Of a stretch of DNA of 64,000 nucleotides, positions 34,750 through 42,582 are shown piece by piece. The notes beneath the pieces were generated by a model. That model saw only the letters and a program-made list of their open reading frames with translations, did no database searches and was not told the origin of the DNA. Origin of the DNA: Paenibacillus sp. FSL H8-0048 (GTDB lineage Bacteria; Bacillota; Bacilli; Paenibacillales; Paenibacillaceae); NCBI RefSeq assembly GCF_038002825.1, contig NZ_JBBODF010000001.1, positions 4,092,001 through 4,156,000 on the forward strand, in the 5' to 3' direction. A program made the translations under genes and the position numbers. Every line of letters begins with the position of its first letter. Positions within the stretch are counted from its first letter, which is position 1.

Positions 34750-34867
34750 GAGGGGTTGCTGCGCTGGTGACTTAGCAGGAAAGGTGGCGTGGCGCGCCCT
34801 GCTATACATAACAACAGCCTTCGTGACTCGGCACTGCCTTGTCTGTAGCAGCATAACTCTGCCTGAT

Positions 34868-35044
34868 TGTATTTACTGCAATAGAATCTGCAATATTCCA
34901 GTCAAAATTCACTTCTGCTGTATTTCGTACAGCAGATTTTTGTTTATTTGCCCAAAAACACCACTTTCGCAGATTTCTGCTGTACAGAGTACAACAGAAT
35001 CGGATTTGCTGCGGATTTTGGGGACATCTGTTGTATAAAATACA
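34868..35044. repeat. family B four-site palindromic element, copy 2
   Basis: Sites start at 34868 (TGTATTTACTGCA), 34919 (TGTATTTCGTACA), 34981 (TGTACAGAGTACA) and 35032 (TGTATAAAATACA), spaced 51, 62 and 51. It lies between convergent thiZ and the response regulator. No gene is seen in 34750-35175. Confidence 0.85.
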
Positions 35045-35104
35045 ATTGAGCTAACCATTCCACCTCTCAATCGGACCACAACCAGAATATACAGTTAGTT
35101 TAAT

Positions 35105-35167
35105 TGCACCAAATACAGCTATATGGAGATTCGGCGGTACACAAACGATTTAGTTGTACAGAGCCCC
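35105..35167. repeat. family B half element (two sites)
   Basis: TGCACCAAATACA at 35105 and TGTACAGAG at 35155, 50 bp apart, 73 bp after the last site of copy 2. Looks like a decayed pair of the same family. Confidence 0.55.
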
Positions 35168-35175
35168 AGGTCACC

Positions 35176-35778
35176 CTACATCCAGCCCTTCTCCTCCGCC
35201 AGCCGCACGGCTTCGATCCGGGTCTTGACCGCAAGCTTGCTGAGAATCTCTGAGATGTAGTTGCGGACGGTGCCGTAGGAGAGGTGGAGCGCCGCTGCGA
35301 TCTCACCGGCACTGCGGCCCGCTGCGGCCAGCTTCAGAATCTCACGCTCCCGGTCAGTTAGCGGATTCTCTTCACGCAGGCTGCCGAAGACCAGCTCCGG
35401 CGAGACCTCGCGCCCTCCGGCCATCACGCGGCGGATGGCATCCGCCAGCTTATCTACCGGCTCGTCCTTCAGCAGATAGCCCTGAATCCCGGCCTTCACT
35501 CCGCGTTCGAAATAGCCGGGACGGGCGAAGGTGGTCAGGATAATAATTTTGGTGGCACAGCCCCGGGATTTCAGTATCTCTGCCACCTCCAGGCCGCTCA
35601 TCAGCGGCATTTCTATGTCCATCAGACACACATCCGGCTGGACGCGTTCGATCAGGGACAGCGCCTCCGCCCCGTCCCCGGCTTCGCCCGCCACCTCAAT
35701 ATCATCCTCCAGATCAAGCAGCGATGCCATCGCGCCGCGCAGCAGCCGCTGATCCTCGGCAATTATGATCCTGATCAT
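35176..35778 (-). CDS. NarL/DesR-type response regulator
   Basis: 200 residues. Receiver domain with EDQ, phospho-Asp in CLMDIEMPLMSG and Lys in YLLKDEPVD; C-terminal LuxR-type helix-turn-helix NPLTDREREILKLAAAGRSA with LSYGTVRNYISEILSKL. Its start overlaps the kinase stop by 4 bases. It is the last gene of the ATPase-permease-kinase-regulator operon and probably controls that operon; the target site was not found. Confidence 0.92.
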   Translation of the reverse strand: MIRIIIAEDQRLLRGAMASLLDLEDDIEVAGEAGDGAEALSLIERVQPDVCLMDIEMPLMSGLEVAEILKSRGCATKIIILTTFARPGYFERGVKAGIQGYLLKDEPVDKLADAIRRVMAGGREVSPELVFGSLREENPLTDREREILKLAAAGRSAGEIAAALHLSYGTVRNYISEILSKLAVKTRIEAVRLAEEKGWM

Positions 35779-36929
35779 GCTGTTTCCCCATCCTTTCCAT
35801 CCTTCACTACTCTTGGTGTAACCACGCTCAGCCGGGTTCCCCCGCCCGGTCCCGGAGCAAACGTCAGCGAGCCGTCAATCAGGGCCAGCCGCTCGCCCAT
35901 CCCCTTCATGCCGTTGCCGTCCCGGCGCTCCGTCCCTCCCGCACCGCTCGCTTCTGGACCTATGCCGTTATCCTCCAGCGTAATCTGTACCTCGCCCGGT
36001 GTCATTACGATGCTGATCCGGCACTGGTCCGCACGGCTATGCTTAACGATGTTGGTGATTCCCTCCTTGATGCAGAGGCTGAGAATACTCTGCGTCAGAT
36101 CGGATACACCCGGCAGCGCTGCATCTCCCTCTACCTCAAGTGCGATCTCCGCACTGCGCAGCATCTCCGCCGCCTCAGCCAGCTCTTCGGCAACTGAGAC
36201 TGCACGCATCTCAGAGACCAGCTCCCGCACCTGGCGCAGCGCGGCCCGTGAGGTCCGCTGGATCTCACGGGCTTCCGCCTGCGCCCGCTCGGGGTTCTTG
36301 ACGACAAGCTTTTCGACAAGCTGGCTTTTCAGCGTAATCAGCGACAGTGTGTGTCCCATCGTGTCATGCAGATCGCGGGCGATGCGCATCCGTTCCTCAC
36401 GCTTGATCATTTCCTTGATCTGCTCGTTGGCCTGGTCCAGCTCCTTCTCCAGCACCCGCCGCCGGTTAATGGAGCGGATGCCGAAGGGCGTGATCAGCAT
36501 CATCAGTGCGAATGGGAGCAGGAACAGCATATCCAGGCCATACGCCTGCGGCAGGTAGAACAGGCCCAGTCCAACCAGTACAGCAGTGAACACCGCCAGA
36601 GCCTGCCTGAACCGGCGCATATCGGTATACCAGCCGATAAAGTTACTGGTGAAGAAGCCCATATACATGTTGTAGGGGCTATAGACTACGGTTAACACGA
36701 CAATAATCAGCAGCTGCAGTCCCAGCCAGGCCGTATACGCCCTCTCTTCCGCCCAGTAGAGCTGGCGGTACGTCACCAGGAACAGCAGGAGCAGCACATA
36801 CCCTGCCATCAGCTTGTAGCCGCTGTAACCATCGAAATTCAGCACCGGGAACACCAGATAGATCAGCCAAATATAGGGGAAGAAACCGAACCTTTCCGGA
36901 AAAATCCGGAACTGCATACGTGCCGCCAT
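35775..36929 (-). CDS. DesK-type sensor histidine kinase
   Basis: 384 residues. Five or so N-terminal membrane segments with almost no extracellular part, as in intramembrane sensors. The HisKA_3 phosphoacceptor is in RIARDLHDTMGHTLSLITLK, and the ATPase domain has EGITNIVKHS and LEDNGIGPEA then GNGMKGMGERLA. Lack of an external domain suggests it senses the membrane or the adjacent transporter. Three bases separate its start from the permease stop. Confidence 0.92.
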   Translation of the reverse strand: MAARMQFRIFPERFGFFPYIWLIYLVFPVLNFDGYSGYKLMAGYVLLLLFLVTYRQLYWAEERAYTAWLGLQLLIIVVLTVVYSPYNMYMGFFTSNFIGWYTDMRRFRQALAVFTAVLVGLGLFYLPQAYGLDMLFLLPFALMMLITPFGIRSINRRRVLEKELDQANEQIKEMIKREERMRIARDLHDTMGHTLSLITLKSQLVEKLVVKNPERAQAEAREIQRTSRAALRQVRELVSEMRAVSVAEELAEAAEMLRSAEIALEVEGDAALPGVSDLTQSILSLCIKEGITNIVKHSRADQCRISIVMTPGEVQITLEDNGIGPEASGAGGTERRDGNGMKGMGERLALIDGSLTFAPGPGGGTRLSVVTPRVVKDGKDGETA

Positions 36930-36932
36930 GGA

Positions 36933-37673
36933 TTACACCGCTTCCTGTTTTCGCCTTATATAGACCGATAATAACATAAATACGGCCAGGTAACCGAGCA
37001 ACAGCAGCACGGCCTTCCACGACGGGGAACCTCCCGCTACAATCGCCCAGGCTCCATCTCCATAATTATAGGACGGCAGCCAGTGCCCGATCTTCTGCAT
37101 CAGCTTAGGCATAATGTCGAGAGGCATCCACATGCCCCCGGCCACCGCCAGCCCCATATAGAGTACATTGCTCACCCCGCTCGCCGTATCCACCCGCTTC
37201 ATGGACCCGATAATCGTACCCAGCGCCAGAAAAGGCAGAGAGCCCGCAAGCAGCCACAATCCGCAAAGCAGCCACTGCGCCGCTGTCAGCGACACCCCGT
37301 TGATTAAATACCCGGCTACGAAAATACACAGAACCGAGAACAGATGCATGACGCTCTGACCGAACATTTTGCCGAAAAAATAAACCGAGGACGGCAGCGG
37401 AGTAATGCGGATAAACGTATTCCAGCCCTGTGTCTGCTCCTGCACCAGCCGGATGCCGAGGGTCATAATTGCGGAACCCATCACGCTGAAGGCCGCCATC
37501 GACATCAGATAATGCGCCTGCCACAGCTTCGTATCGTCCGTCCCCGTATTCACCACCCGGGTGAAGATGAAGTAGAACAGAATCGGCATGAGCAGCGACC
37601 AGAACACATAATAGGGATTGCGGATAATCCGCAGCAGCTCTGCCTTGCACTGGGCCATCATAGGTTTCATCAT
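36933..37673 (-). CDS. ABC-2 type exporter permease
   Basis: 246 residues with six membrane segments. The pattern AELLRIIRNPYYVFWSLLMP at the start, TLGIRLVQEQTQGWNTFIRI in the loop and the PLDIMPKLMQKIGHWLPSYN segment before the last helix are typical of ABC-2 (DrrB/YfiM-like) permeases. Overlaps the ATPase stop by 4 bases. The exporter probably removes a membrane-active compound, as in the B. subtilis lnrLMN system, but it has only one permease here. Confidence 0.9.
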   Translation of the reverse strand: MMKPMMAQCKAELLRIIRNPYYVFWSLLMPILFYFIFTRVVNTGTDDTKLWQAHYLMSMAAFSVMGSAIMTLGIRLVQEQTQGWNTFIRITPLPSSVYFFGKMFGQSVMHLFSVLCIFVAGYLINGVSLTAAQWLLCGLWLLAGSLPFLALGTIIGSMKRVDTASGVSNVLYMGLAVAGGMWMPLDIMPKLMQKIGHWLPSYNYGDGAWAIVAGGSPSWKAVLLLLGYLAVFMLLSVYIRRKQEAV

Positions 37674-38581
37674 ACTGCCGCCTCCTCTTGATTCAGGGTC
37701 AATTGCTCGAACGCTTCATCCAGCTTCCCCTGGTCGATCCGTACATCCTGCACAGCCAGTCCGTTCACGAAAATAGCCCGCAGCGCCTCATCCGTATTCT
37801 CTGTCGTCACATGCAGCCGTCCATCCTTCTCGTAGCAGCCGTCCACGGCTGGCAGCTCCAGTAATTGACTGTGCAGCAGCGCCGGGTCGCCGGACGCCAG
37901 GAAGGACAGCGACTTCTTAACCAGTCTCGCCTTAACCTCGTCCGGGCTTCCGTCCGCCGCCAGCACTCCCCGGTTGAACAGCAGAATCCGGTCCGCGATA
38001 TCCTCCGCTTCCTGCAGGTAATGAGTGCTGAACAGAATTGTTTTGCCCTGGTCAGCCAGTCCCCGCACCCTCTCCCAGAAATGCCGCCGGGCTGTCGTAT
38101 CCAGCCCCACTGTCGGCTCGTCAAAAAACAGCAGATCCGGGTTGCCCGCCAGCGCCAGCGCGAAGCTGAGGCTGCGCTTTTGCCCGCCGGAGAGCTTCTC
38201 CGCGTAACGGTTCAGATCCGCCGCCCCCAGCCCGGTCGCCTGAAGCAGCACTTCCATCTCCATGGGCTGAGGATAATAGCTGCGGATCAGCGCCAGTATC
38301 TCCCGGACCTTCAACCGGTCCATGACGCTGACCTCCTGGAGCATGGCTCCGGTCCGCTGCTTCACTCTGACGTCTGCCGGCTTAAGACCGAACACCTTAA
38401 CGCTGCCCTCCGAGGGCTCAAGCAAGCCCAGAAGCATCGCAAGTGTGGTGGTTTTGCCGGCTCCGTTAGGGCCAAGCACCGCTGTGATCGAGCCGCGGCT
38501 AATTGTAAAGCTCACCTGCTTCACCGCTTGCTTCTCCTGGAAGCTGCGGCTGACATTGTTCATTTCAATGACATATTCCAT
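37670..38581 (-). CDS. ABC exporter ATPase
   Basis: 303 residues. Walker A GPNGAGKTTTLAMLLGLL, Q-loop AMLQEVSVMDRL, signature LSGGQKRSLSFALAL, Walker B LLFFDEPTVGLDTTARR, switch FSTHYLQEAEDIADR. The C-terminal 80 residues are the usual DrrA-like tail. First gene of the exporter/two-component operon, 177 bases downstream of the tetR gene, with a terminator hairpin between. Confidence 0.92.
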   Translation of the reverse strand: MEYVIEMNNVSRSFQEKQAVKQVSFTISRGSITAVLGPNGAGKTTTLAMLLGLLEPSEGSVKVFGLKPADVRVKQRTGAMLQEVSVMDRLKVREILALIRSYYPQPMEMEVLLQATGLGAADLNRYAEKLSGGQKRSLSFALALAGNPDLLFFDEPTVGLDTTARRHFWERVRGLADQGKTILFSTHYLQEAEDIADRILLFNRGVLAADGSPDEVKARLVKKSLSFLASGDPALLHSQLLELPAVDGCYEKDGRLHVTTENTDEALRAIFVNGLAVQDVRIDQGKLDEAFEQLTLNQEEAAV

Positions 38582-38702
38582 CGTGTATCCCTCCGTGTCC
38601 TTCTGCCTTCTTGGCTATATTGCTATAGTACCGGAGACTGGAGAAGAGCATCAGTATGGACTGTCACCGATTCAAAGTGACAACTGTCACCCGGCCAAAA
38701 TA

Positions 38703-38745
38703 GGGCGCTCCTGTCCACGATTCCGTTATCGTAGCAGGAGCGCCC
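38703..38745 (-). terminator. terminator of the tetR gene
   Basis: GGGCGCTCCTG pairs with CAGGAGCGCCC, with an inner CGAT/ATCG stem; the minus strand continues TATTTTGG. Confidence 0.7.
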
Positions 38746-38757
38746 CCCGTGTGCATA

Positions 38758-39345
38758 TTACTCAAACCTCAGCCTTTGGAGCGACTGCTCCAGCATATCG
38801 TTCAGCGTCTGCCCTCCGGGAGGTGCGCTTACCCAATGGAAAACCGCTGTGCGTATCGCTGCCATAAGCAGCGCCGCCATTAAGTCCGGGTACAGGTCGA
38901 GCTTCACATCCTTATGTGTACGTTCCGCAATCACCTTGGCGAGCTCCCGCTCAATCTCGATCTCCACCTTCCGTGTCGCACCGAACAATGCCGGATCATC
39001 GCGGAGGAGGACGATACGCGCATACCACTGCCGGTCTGTTGTCTCGGCGAAGCCTTCAAGCACAGCGGCCCGGATGGAGTCCTGCAGCGGTTCATCTGAA
39101 GGGCGGCCGGCAAGGGCAGCCGCTATCCGCTCGGAACGCTGGTAAGCATTTCCGACCATTGCGGCTTCTTTGGAAGCAAAATAGTTATTGAACGTCCGCA
39201 TGGAGACATTCGCGGCAGCGGCAATATCCTCCACCCGAACCTGGCTGGCCCCTTTTTCCATGGCCAGACTACATGCTACATCGCTCAGCGTCCGCCTGGT
39301 CTCTTCCTTCTTGCGTGCTCTCAAGCCTTGTTTTTCATTCGTCAT
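38758..39345 (-). CDS. TetR family transcriptional regulator
   Basis: 195 residues. The N-terminal helix-turn-helix includes VRVEDIAAAANVSMRTFNNY and FASKEAAM. The C-terminal ligand-binding domain resembles the MftR/AcrR-type group with the YPDLMAALLMAAIRTAVFHW segment. It lies upstream of and parallel to the exporter operon, so it may repress it; an operator was not identified. ATG at 39345. Confidence 0.9.
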   Translation of the reverse strand: MTNEKQGLRARKKEETRRTLSDVACSLAMEKGASQVRVEDIAAAANVSMRTFNNYFASKEAAMVGNAYQRSERIAAALAGRPSDEPLQDSIRAAVLEGFAETTDRQWYARIVLLRDDPALFGATRKVEIEIERELAKVIAERTHKDVKLDLYPDLMAALLMAAIRTAVFHWVSAPPGGQTLNDMLEQSLQRLRFE

Positions 39346-39381
39346 GGCAGTCTAGTGCTCCATTCCTTATATGTAGTCAAA

Positions 39382-39415
39382 GATCTGCGGTGCTGAAAGG
39401 ACAGCACCGCAGATC
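39382..39415 (-). terminator. terminator of the hydrolase gene
   Basis: A perfect 14-bp stem GATCTGCGGTGCTG/CAGCACCGCAGATC; followed on the minus strand by TTTGAC. Confidence 0.75.
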
Positions 39416-39439
39416 CGTTCGATTCCTGCGGAATCTCGC

Positions 39440-40702
39440 TTACCGCGCCGATTGTAGCCGGATATTATAATCCAGTACCTCATCCAGCCAGTCAAACATC
39501 ACCTGGTAGCTGAGCGGCAGATTGTTCAGCTGGCAGTGCAGGTCGGCACCATCCTCTTCCGTCCCCTTGAAGATCGCGTTCTTCTCATTCGGGGCTTTCT
39601 CGTAAGTGTCGATCGCTTGCCGCTGCATCTCAGGATGCTCTGCCTCCGAATACATGGAGAGCAGGGGACACTTGACGTCCTTCGGGTCCACTTCGACGGC
39701 TTCCCTGGCTACAGGATACCACTCGGCAATACTGTCGAAGCCGTGCGACCAGGCTGATCCGGCGAACAGGACCTGGCCGGTGTAAGGCATTTTCTTAGTC
39801 TGCTCCGCCGCTTCTTCTGCACTGCCCCGGAGAAACGAAGGCATGCCGCGTTCAATGAAGGACGCCATGGAGTACACCGGTGAGTTGGGCACTGCCGCTG
39901 CGAAGCGGTCGTCACAGCTGGCATGCACCATTGTTTTGGCTCCGCCGTAGCTCATCCCGCTGACCACCAGCCGCTCAGAGTCCACATCCGGACGGGCCAG
40001 AACGAAATCTGTGGTGGCTCTGTAGACATTATGCAGCTCCTCGCGCGGGAAGTTCCGGGCTGTCGCCTCCGGCTCATAGAATCTGACACATACATCATAC
40101 GGAAGGTCTACGATCAGCGCGTTATATCCCCGGTCAATCGCCGCTTGCCCTCCGAGAAAATAGGTATCTTCCTTGTGCGTCTCCCCGCCGTTATGGAAAA
40201 TAATCGTTGGCTTAGGCGCATTCCCGTGCTCTGCCTTCAGGAAGCAGCCCGGGAACTTATACCCCTTGTATTCCACCTCGACCCATTCATGGGGAATCTG
40301 CTCAGACTTCGCATCAAGCGCCTTGCGGAAGCATTCCACACTTTTGCCATGATACCGCGCGAAATCCGGTTCACCGGGAAAAGCTCCATAGAAGGCTGCC
40401 CGGTAATACGAGTGGGCACGGATAAATGCCTCGCTGGCGCTGATCAGATGGCCCTTCTTCATGCAGTTCTCTGCGCTTGCTTCGATCTTAACGGCTTCCT
40501 TCTCGAATTCAGTCTTCCAGCTGGCCAAAGAGTTCGGATCGATGCTCCGTGCAAGCTTAAATACTTCACCCTGCGACACACCGCCGCAGTGTACGAACGA
40601 CAGCAGCCACTGGAACGTGAACTCAATGTCATCCCGCTCGAAGAATACCTTATGCGTTAATCGTGCAGCCACCTTTGTCTCTTGCCCGTCTACCTGTACC
40701 AT
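39440..40702 (-). CDS. alpha/beta hydrolase, prolyl-oligopeptidase-like/FrsA-like
   Basis: 420 residues. A helical N-terminal region of about 140 residues precedes the hydrolase domain. TIIFHNGGETH holds the oxyanion region, LVVSGMSYGGAKTMVHA the nucleophile (Ser in GMSYGG), LLSMYSEAEHPE the likely acid region and GADLHCQLNN the probable His. This matches the group containing 2,6-dihydropseudooxynicotine hydrolase and FrsA-like proteins; the substrate is unknown. AAGGAGG lies upstream of the ATG. Monocistronic. Confidence 0.85.
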   Translation of the reverse strand: MVQVDGQETKVAARLTHKVFFERDDIEFTFQWLLSFVHCGGVSQGEVFKLARSIDPNSLASWKTEFEKEAVKIEASAENCMKKGHLISASEAFIRAHSYYRAAFYGAFPGEPDFARYHGKSVECFRKALDAKSEQIPHEWVEVEYKGYKFPGCFLKAEHGNAPKPTIIFHNGGETHKEDTYFLGGQAAIDRGYNALIVDLPYDVCVRFYEPEATARNFPREELHNVYRATTDFVLARPDVDSERLVVSGMSYGGAKTMVHASCDDRFAAAVPNSPVYSMASFIERGMPSFLRGSAEEAAEQTKKMPYTGQVLFAGSAWSHGFDSIAEWYPVAREAVEVDPKDVKCPLLSMYSEAEHPEMQRQAIDTYEKAPNEKNAIFKGTEEDGADLHCQLNNLPLSYQVMFDWLDEVLDYNIRLQSAR

Positions 40703-40970
40703 ACCATTCTCCTCCTTCTCGAATCTATGATTTCAAGATCATCCACAGCAGACACAGCCGCGAAGCGGAGAGGGAATTAGGCTACGGCGCGATTCCGGGC
40801 CCGGGTGTTGGCGTCCAGCGAAATCCAACCTCTGACCAAATTTTAGCACTTTCCATATTTTTGCGCAACACGCAATATTTCTTTTAACGCAATTTTTATA
40901 TACGTGCAAAACGATCAAATGGGAAAATACCCTTTCGCTCGCTTCGGCTCACTCACCCTTGCAATGGCAC

Positions 40971-41205
40971 ATTGTATGTTGTTTTCGGCACACATTCTCC
41001 CCGTTCACCTTGCAGTTGCACATTGTATGTTGTTTTCGACATCCATTCACCCCGATCACCCTTGCAGTGACACATTGTATGTTGTTTTCGGCACACATTC
41101 GCCTCGTTCACCTTGCAGTTGCACCGATTGTATGTTGTTTTCGGCACTCATTCGCTCCGATCACCCTTGCAGTGGCACATTGTATGTTGTTTTCGGCACA
41201 CATTC
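40971..41205 (+). repeat. family A tandem array, five units
   Basis: Units starting ATTGTATGTTGTTTTCGG at 40971, 41022, 41074, 41127 and 41179 (periods 51, 52, 53, 52). The inter-motif parts are also alike (TTCACCTTGCAGTTGCA and close variants), so this is not a CRISPR array. Confidence 0.9.
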
Positions 41206-41301
41206 GTCCCGATACCCCGCAGTTGCACATCATGGTGACGTTCTGCCTATCTCCGGCCAATTTTGATGGTTTTCACTCTCTGCCACAGCTTGTATGTAGC
41301 A

Positions 41302-41510
41302 GCATTGTTGCAGTTTTTGCATGATTTCTCAAGGCATGTTACTGGCTGCGGTGCAATGTTGCATGATTTGCAGGAATTTTGGTGTTTTGAGCAAGTTAGT
41401 GCTGGCTTTGTTGCATTTCATGCAAGATTTCTGCATTGGCCGCTTCTATTACCCGGCATTGTTGCACTTTTGGCAGGATTTCTCTAAATATGTTACTGGC
41501 TGTTGAATAT
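41302..41510 (+). repeat. family E degenerate tandem array, four units
   Basis: Units with a TTGTTGCA core begin near 41302, 41352, 41405 and 41456 (periods about 50, 53, 51). Units 1 and 4 also share GATTTCTC and TATGTTACTGGCTG-like ends; unit 3 has a perfect TTGCAT/ATGCAA hairpin. Confidence 0.75.
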
Positions 41511-41534
41511 TGGGGCCTGCAGACATTCGCATCA

Positions 41535-41562
41535 GACCATTATGTTCGATTTTTCGCATACA
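41535..41562 (+). repeat. single family A copy
   Basis: TTATGTTCGATTTTTCGCAT then ACATTCG; the right arm is intact and the left arm is altered. Confidence 0.6.
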
Positions 41563-41591
41563 TTCGCCCCGCGCCCCTCCAACCCAAAAAA

Positions 41592-41620
41592 AGCCTCCCC
41601 CGCTGACTACGGGGAAGGCT
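41592..41620 (-). terminator. terminator of the nitroreductase gene
   Basis: On the minus strand AGCCTTCCCCG pairs with CGGGGGAGGCT, followed by TTTTTTT. Confidence 0.85.
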
Positions 41621-41636
41621 CACCAAATCCCTAGCT

Positions 41637-42389
41637 CTACCTCTGCATGAATCCCTTGCTAAGCAGGAACTCCTTCATGTGCAGCCGGGCAGGCTGAGCC
41701 AGCCGGCCGGCCATCATCTCCGACCAGGAGGCTGCGTTCTGGCCGCCGGTACGCTCGCGCATATAATCGCTGGAGATGGCGTCGTACACACGGGCCTGTT
41801 CCACTGCAGCTTCGGCATTGTAGCCGTTATGATGCAGCACCGCTGCCTGCGGCAGGCGAGGACGGACGCCATTCACGGCGGCCGGATACCCGAGGCACAT
41901 GCCGAAGACCGGATAGACCAGCTCCGGCAGGCCGAGCAGCTTAGATACAGCAGCGATCTCATTGCGGATGCCGCCGATGTAGACAATGCCAAGGCCGAGC
42001 GATTCTGCGGCAACAGCGGCATTCTGCGCGGCCAGCGCGACATCAACAGTCGCTACAATCAGATTCTCGGCCGTGCCCTCGTAGGACGGCTCCCCCTGCA
42101 AATGCGGAGCAGACGCTTCCCGCAGACGGTACAGGTCCGCACACCAGACCAGAAAGACCGGGCACTGCTTAATGTAGGCCTGATTACCGGACAAAACGGA
42201 TAGCTGCTCTTTAAGCGCAGGCTCGGTTACCGCAATAACCGTGTACGCCTGGACATTGCTGGAGGTCGAAGCCATCTGCCCCGCTCCAATCACTGCTGCC
42301 AGCAGCTCGTCACTGACCGGCTTGTCCTGGTACTGGCGGACAGAGGTATGACGGTTCAACAGCTCAAGGGTTTCATTCGTAGGTTTCAT
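41637..42389 (-). CDS. nfrA: NADPH-dependent nitroreductase / flavin reductase (NfsA/NfrA type)
   Basis: 250 residues. The N-terminus NETLELLNRHTSVRQYQDKP is the FMN-phosphate-binding start of the NfsA/Frp/NfrA group, ASTSSNVQAYTVIAV the second FMN contact, and GLGIVYIGGIRNEIA the conserved glycine loop. These FMN enzymes reduce nitro compounds, quinones or flavins. ATG at 42389 has AAAGGCGG upstream; the GTG at 42410 lacks one. A purine-rich tract lies between it and the mocR gene. Confidence 0.9.
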   Translation of the reverse strand: MKPTNETLELLNRHTSVRQYQDKPVSDELLAAVIGAGQMASTSSNVQAYTVIAVTEPALKEQLSVLSGNQAYIKQCPVFLVWCADLYRLREASAPHLQGEPSYEGTAENLIVATVDVALAAQNAAVAAESLGLGIVYIGGIRNEIAAVSKLLGLPELVYPVFGMCLGYPAAVNGVRPRLPQAAVLHHNGYNAEAAVEQARVYDAISSDYMRERTGGQNAASWSEMMAGRLAQPARLHMKEFLLSKGFMQR

Positions 42390-42459
42390 TATCGTTCCGC
42401 CTTTCTTCACTCATATAAAGCCTATTATGATCCCATTTCGCGGCTCAGACAACAAAGGA

Positions 42460-42580
42460 GCTTCCTTCCACCCTCTTCGTCCCTCATTCGCATCTTCCTT
42501 CTCTCCTACTCTTCCGCCTTCTTTTACCTTTTCCCCTCTTCCCCCTCTTCCGCCTTTTCTGCCTTTTCCGCCTCTACGGC
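42460..42580 (+). repeat. polypyrimidine tract
   Basis: About 120 bases almost entirely of C and T on the plus strand (CTTCC/CTCTTCCG-like units), between nfrA and the mocR stop. On the minus strand it would be read as a purine-rich leader or trailer. Confidence 0.7.
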
Positions 42581-42582
42581 CT

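Larger units (their letters stand above)
40703..41636. other. long non-coding region with repeat arrays
   Basis: 934 bases without a credible gene. It holds a five-unit family A array (40971-41205), a four-unit family E array (41302-41510), a lone family A copy (41535-41562) and the terminator of the nitroreductase gene. Short ORFs on both strands simply follow the 51-bp repeats (17-codon periodic peptides) and have no ribosome sites. Confidence 0.7.

Noticed and set aside
40953..41147. Periodic 17-residue peptide on the minus strand
   Set aside because: Period of 51 bp keeps the frame open by chance; no start signals.
40971..41205. Possible CRISPR array (regular repeats at about 52 bp)
   Set aside because: The sequences between the repeated motifs are themselves similar from unit to unit, and there is no cas gene in the window. 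These are plain tandem repeats.
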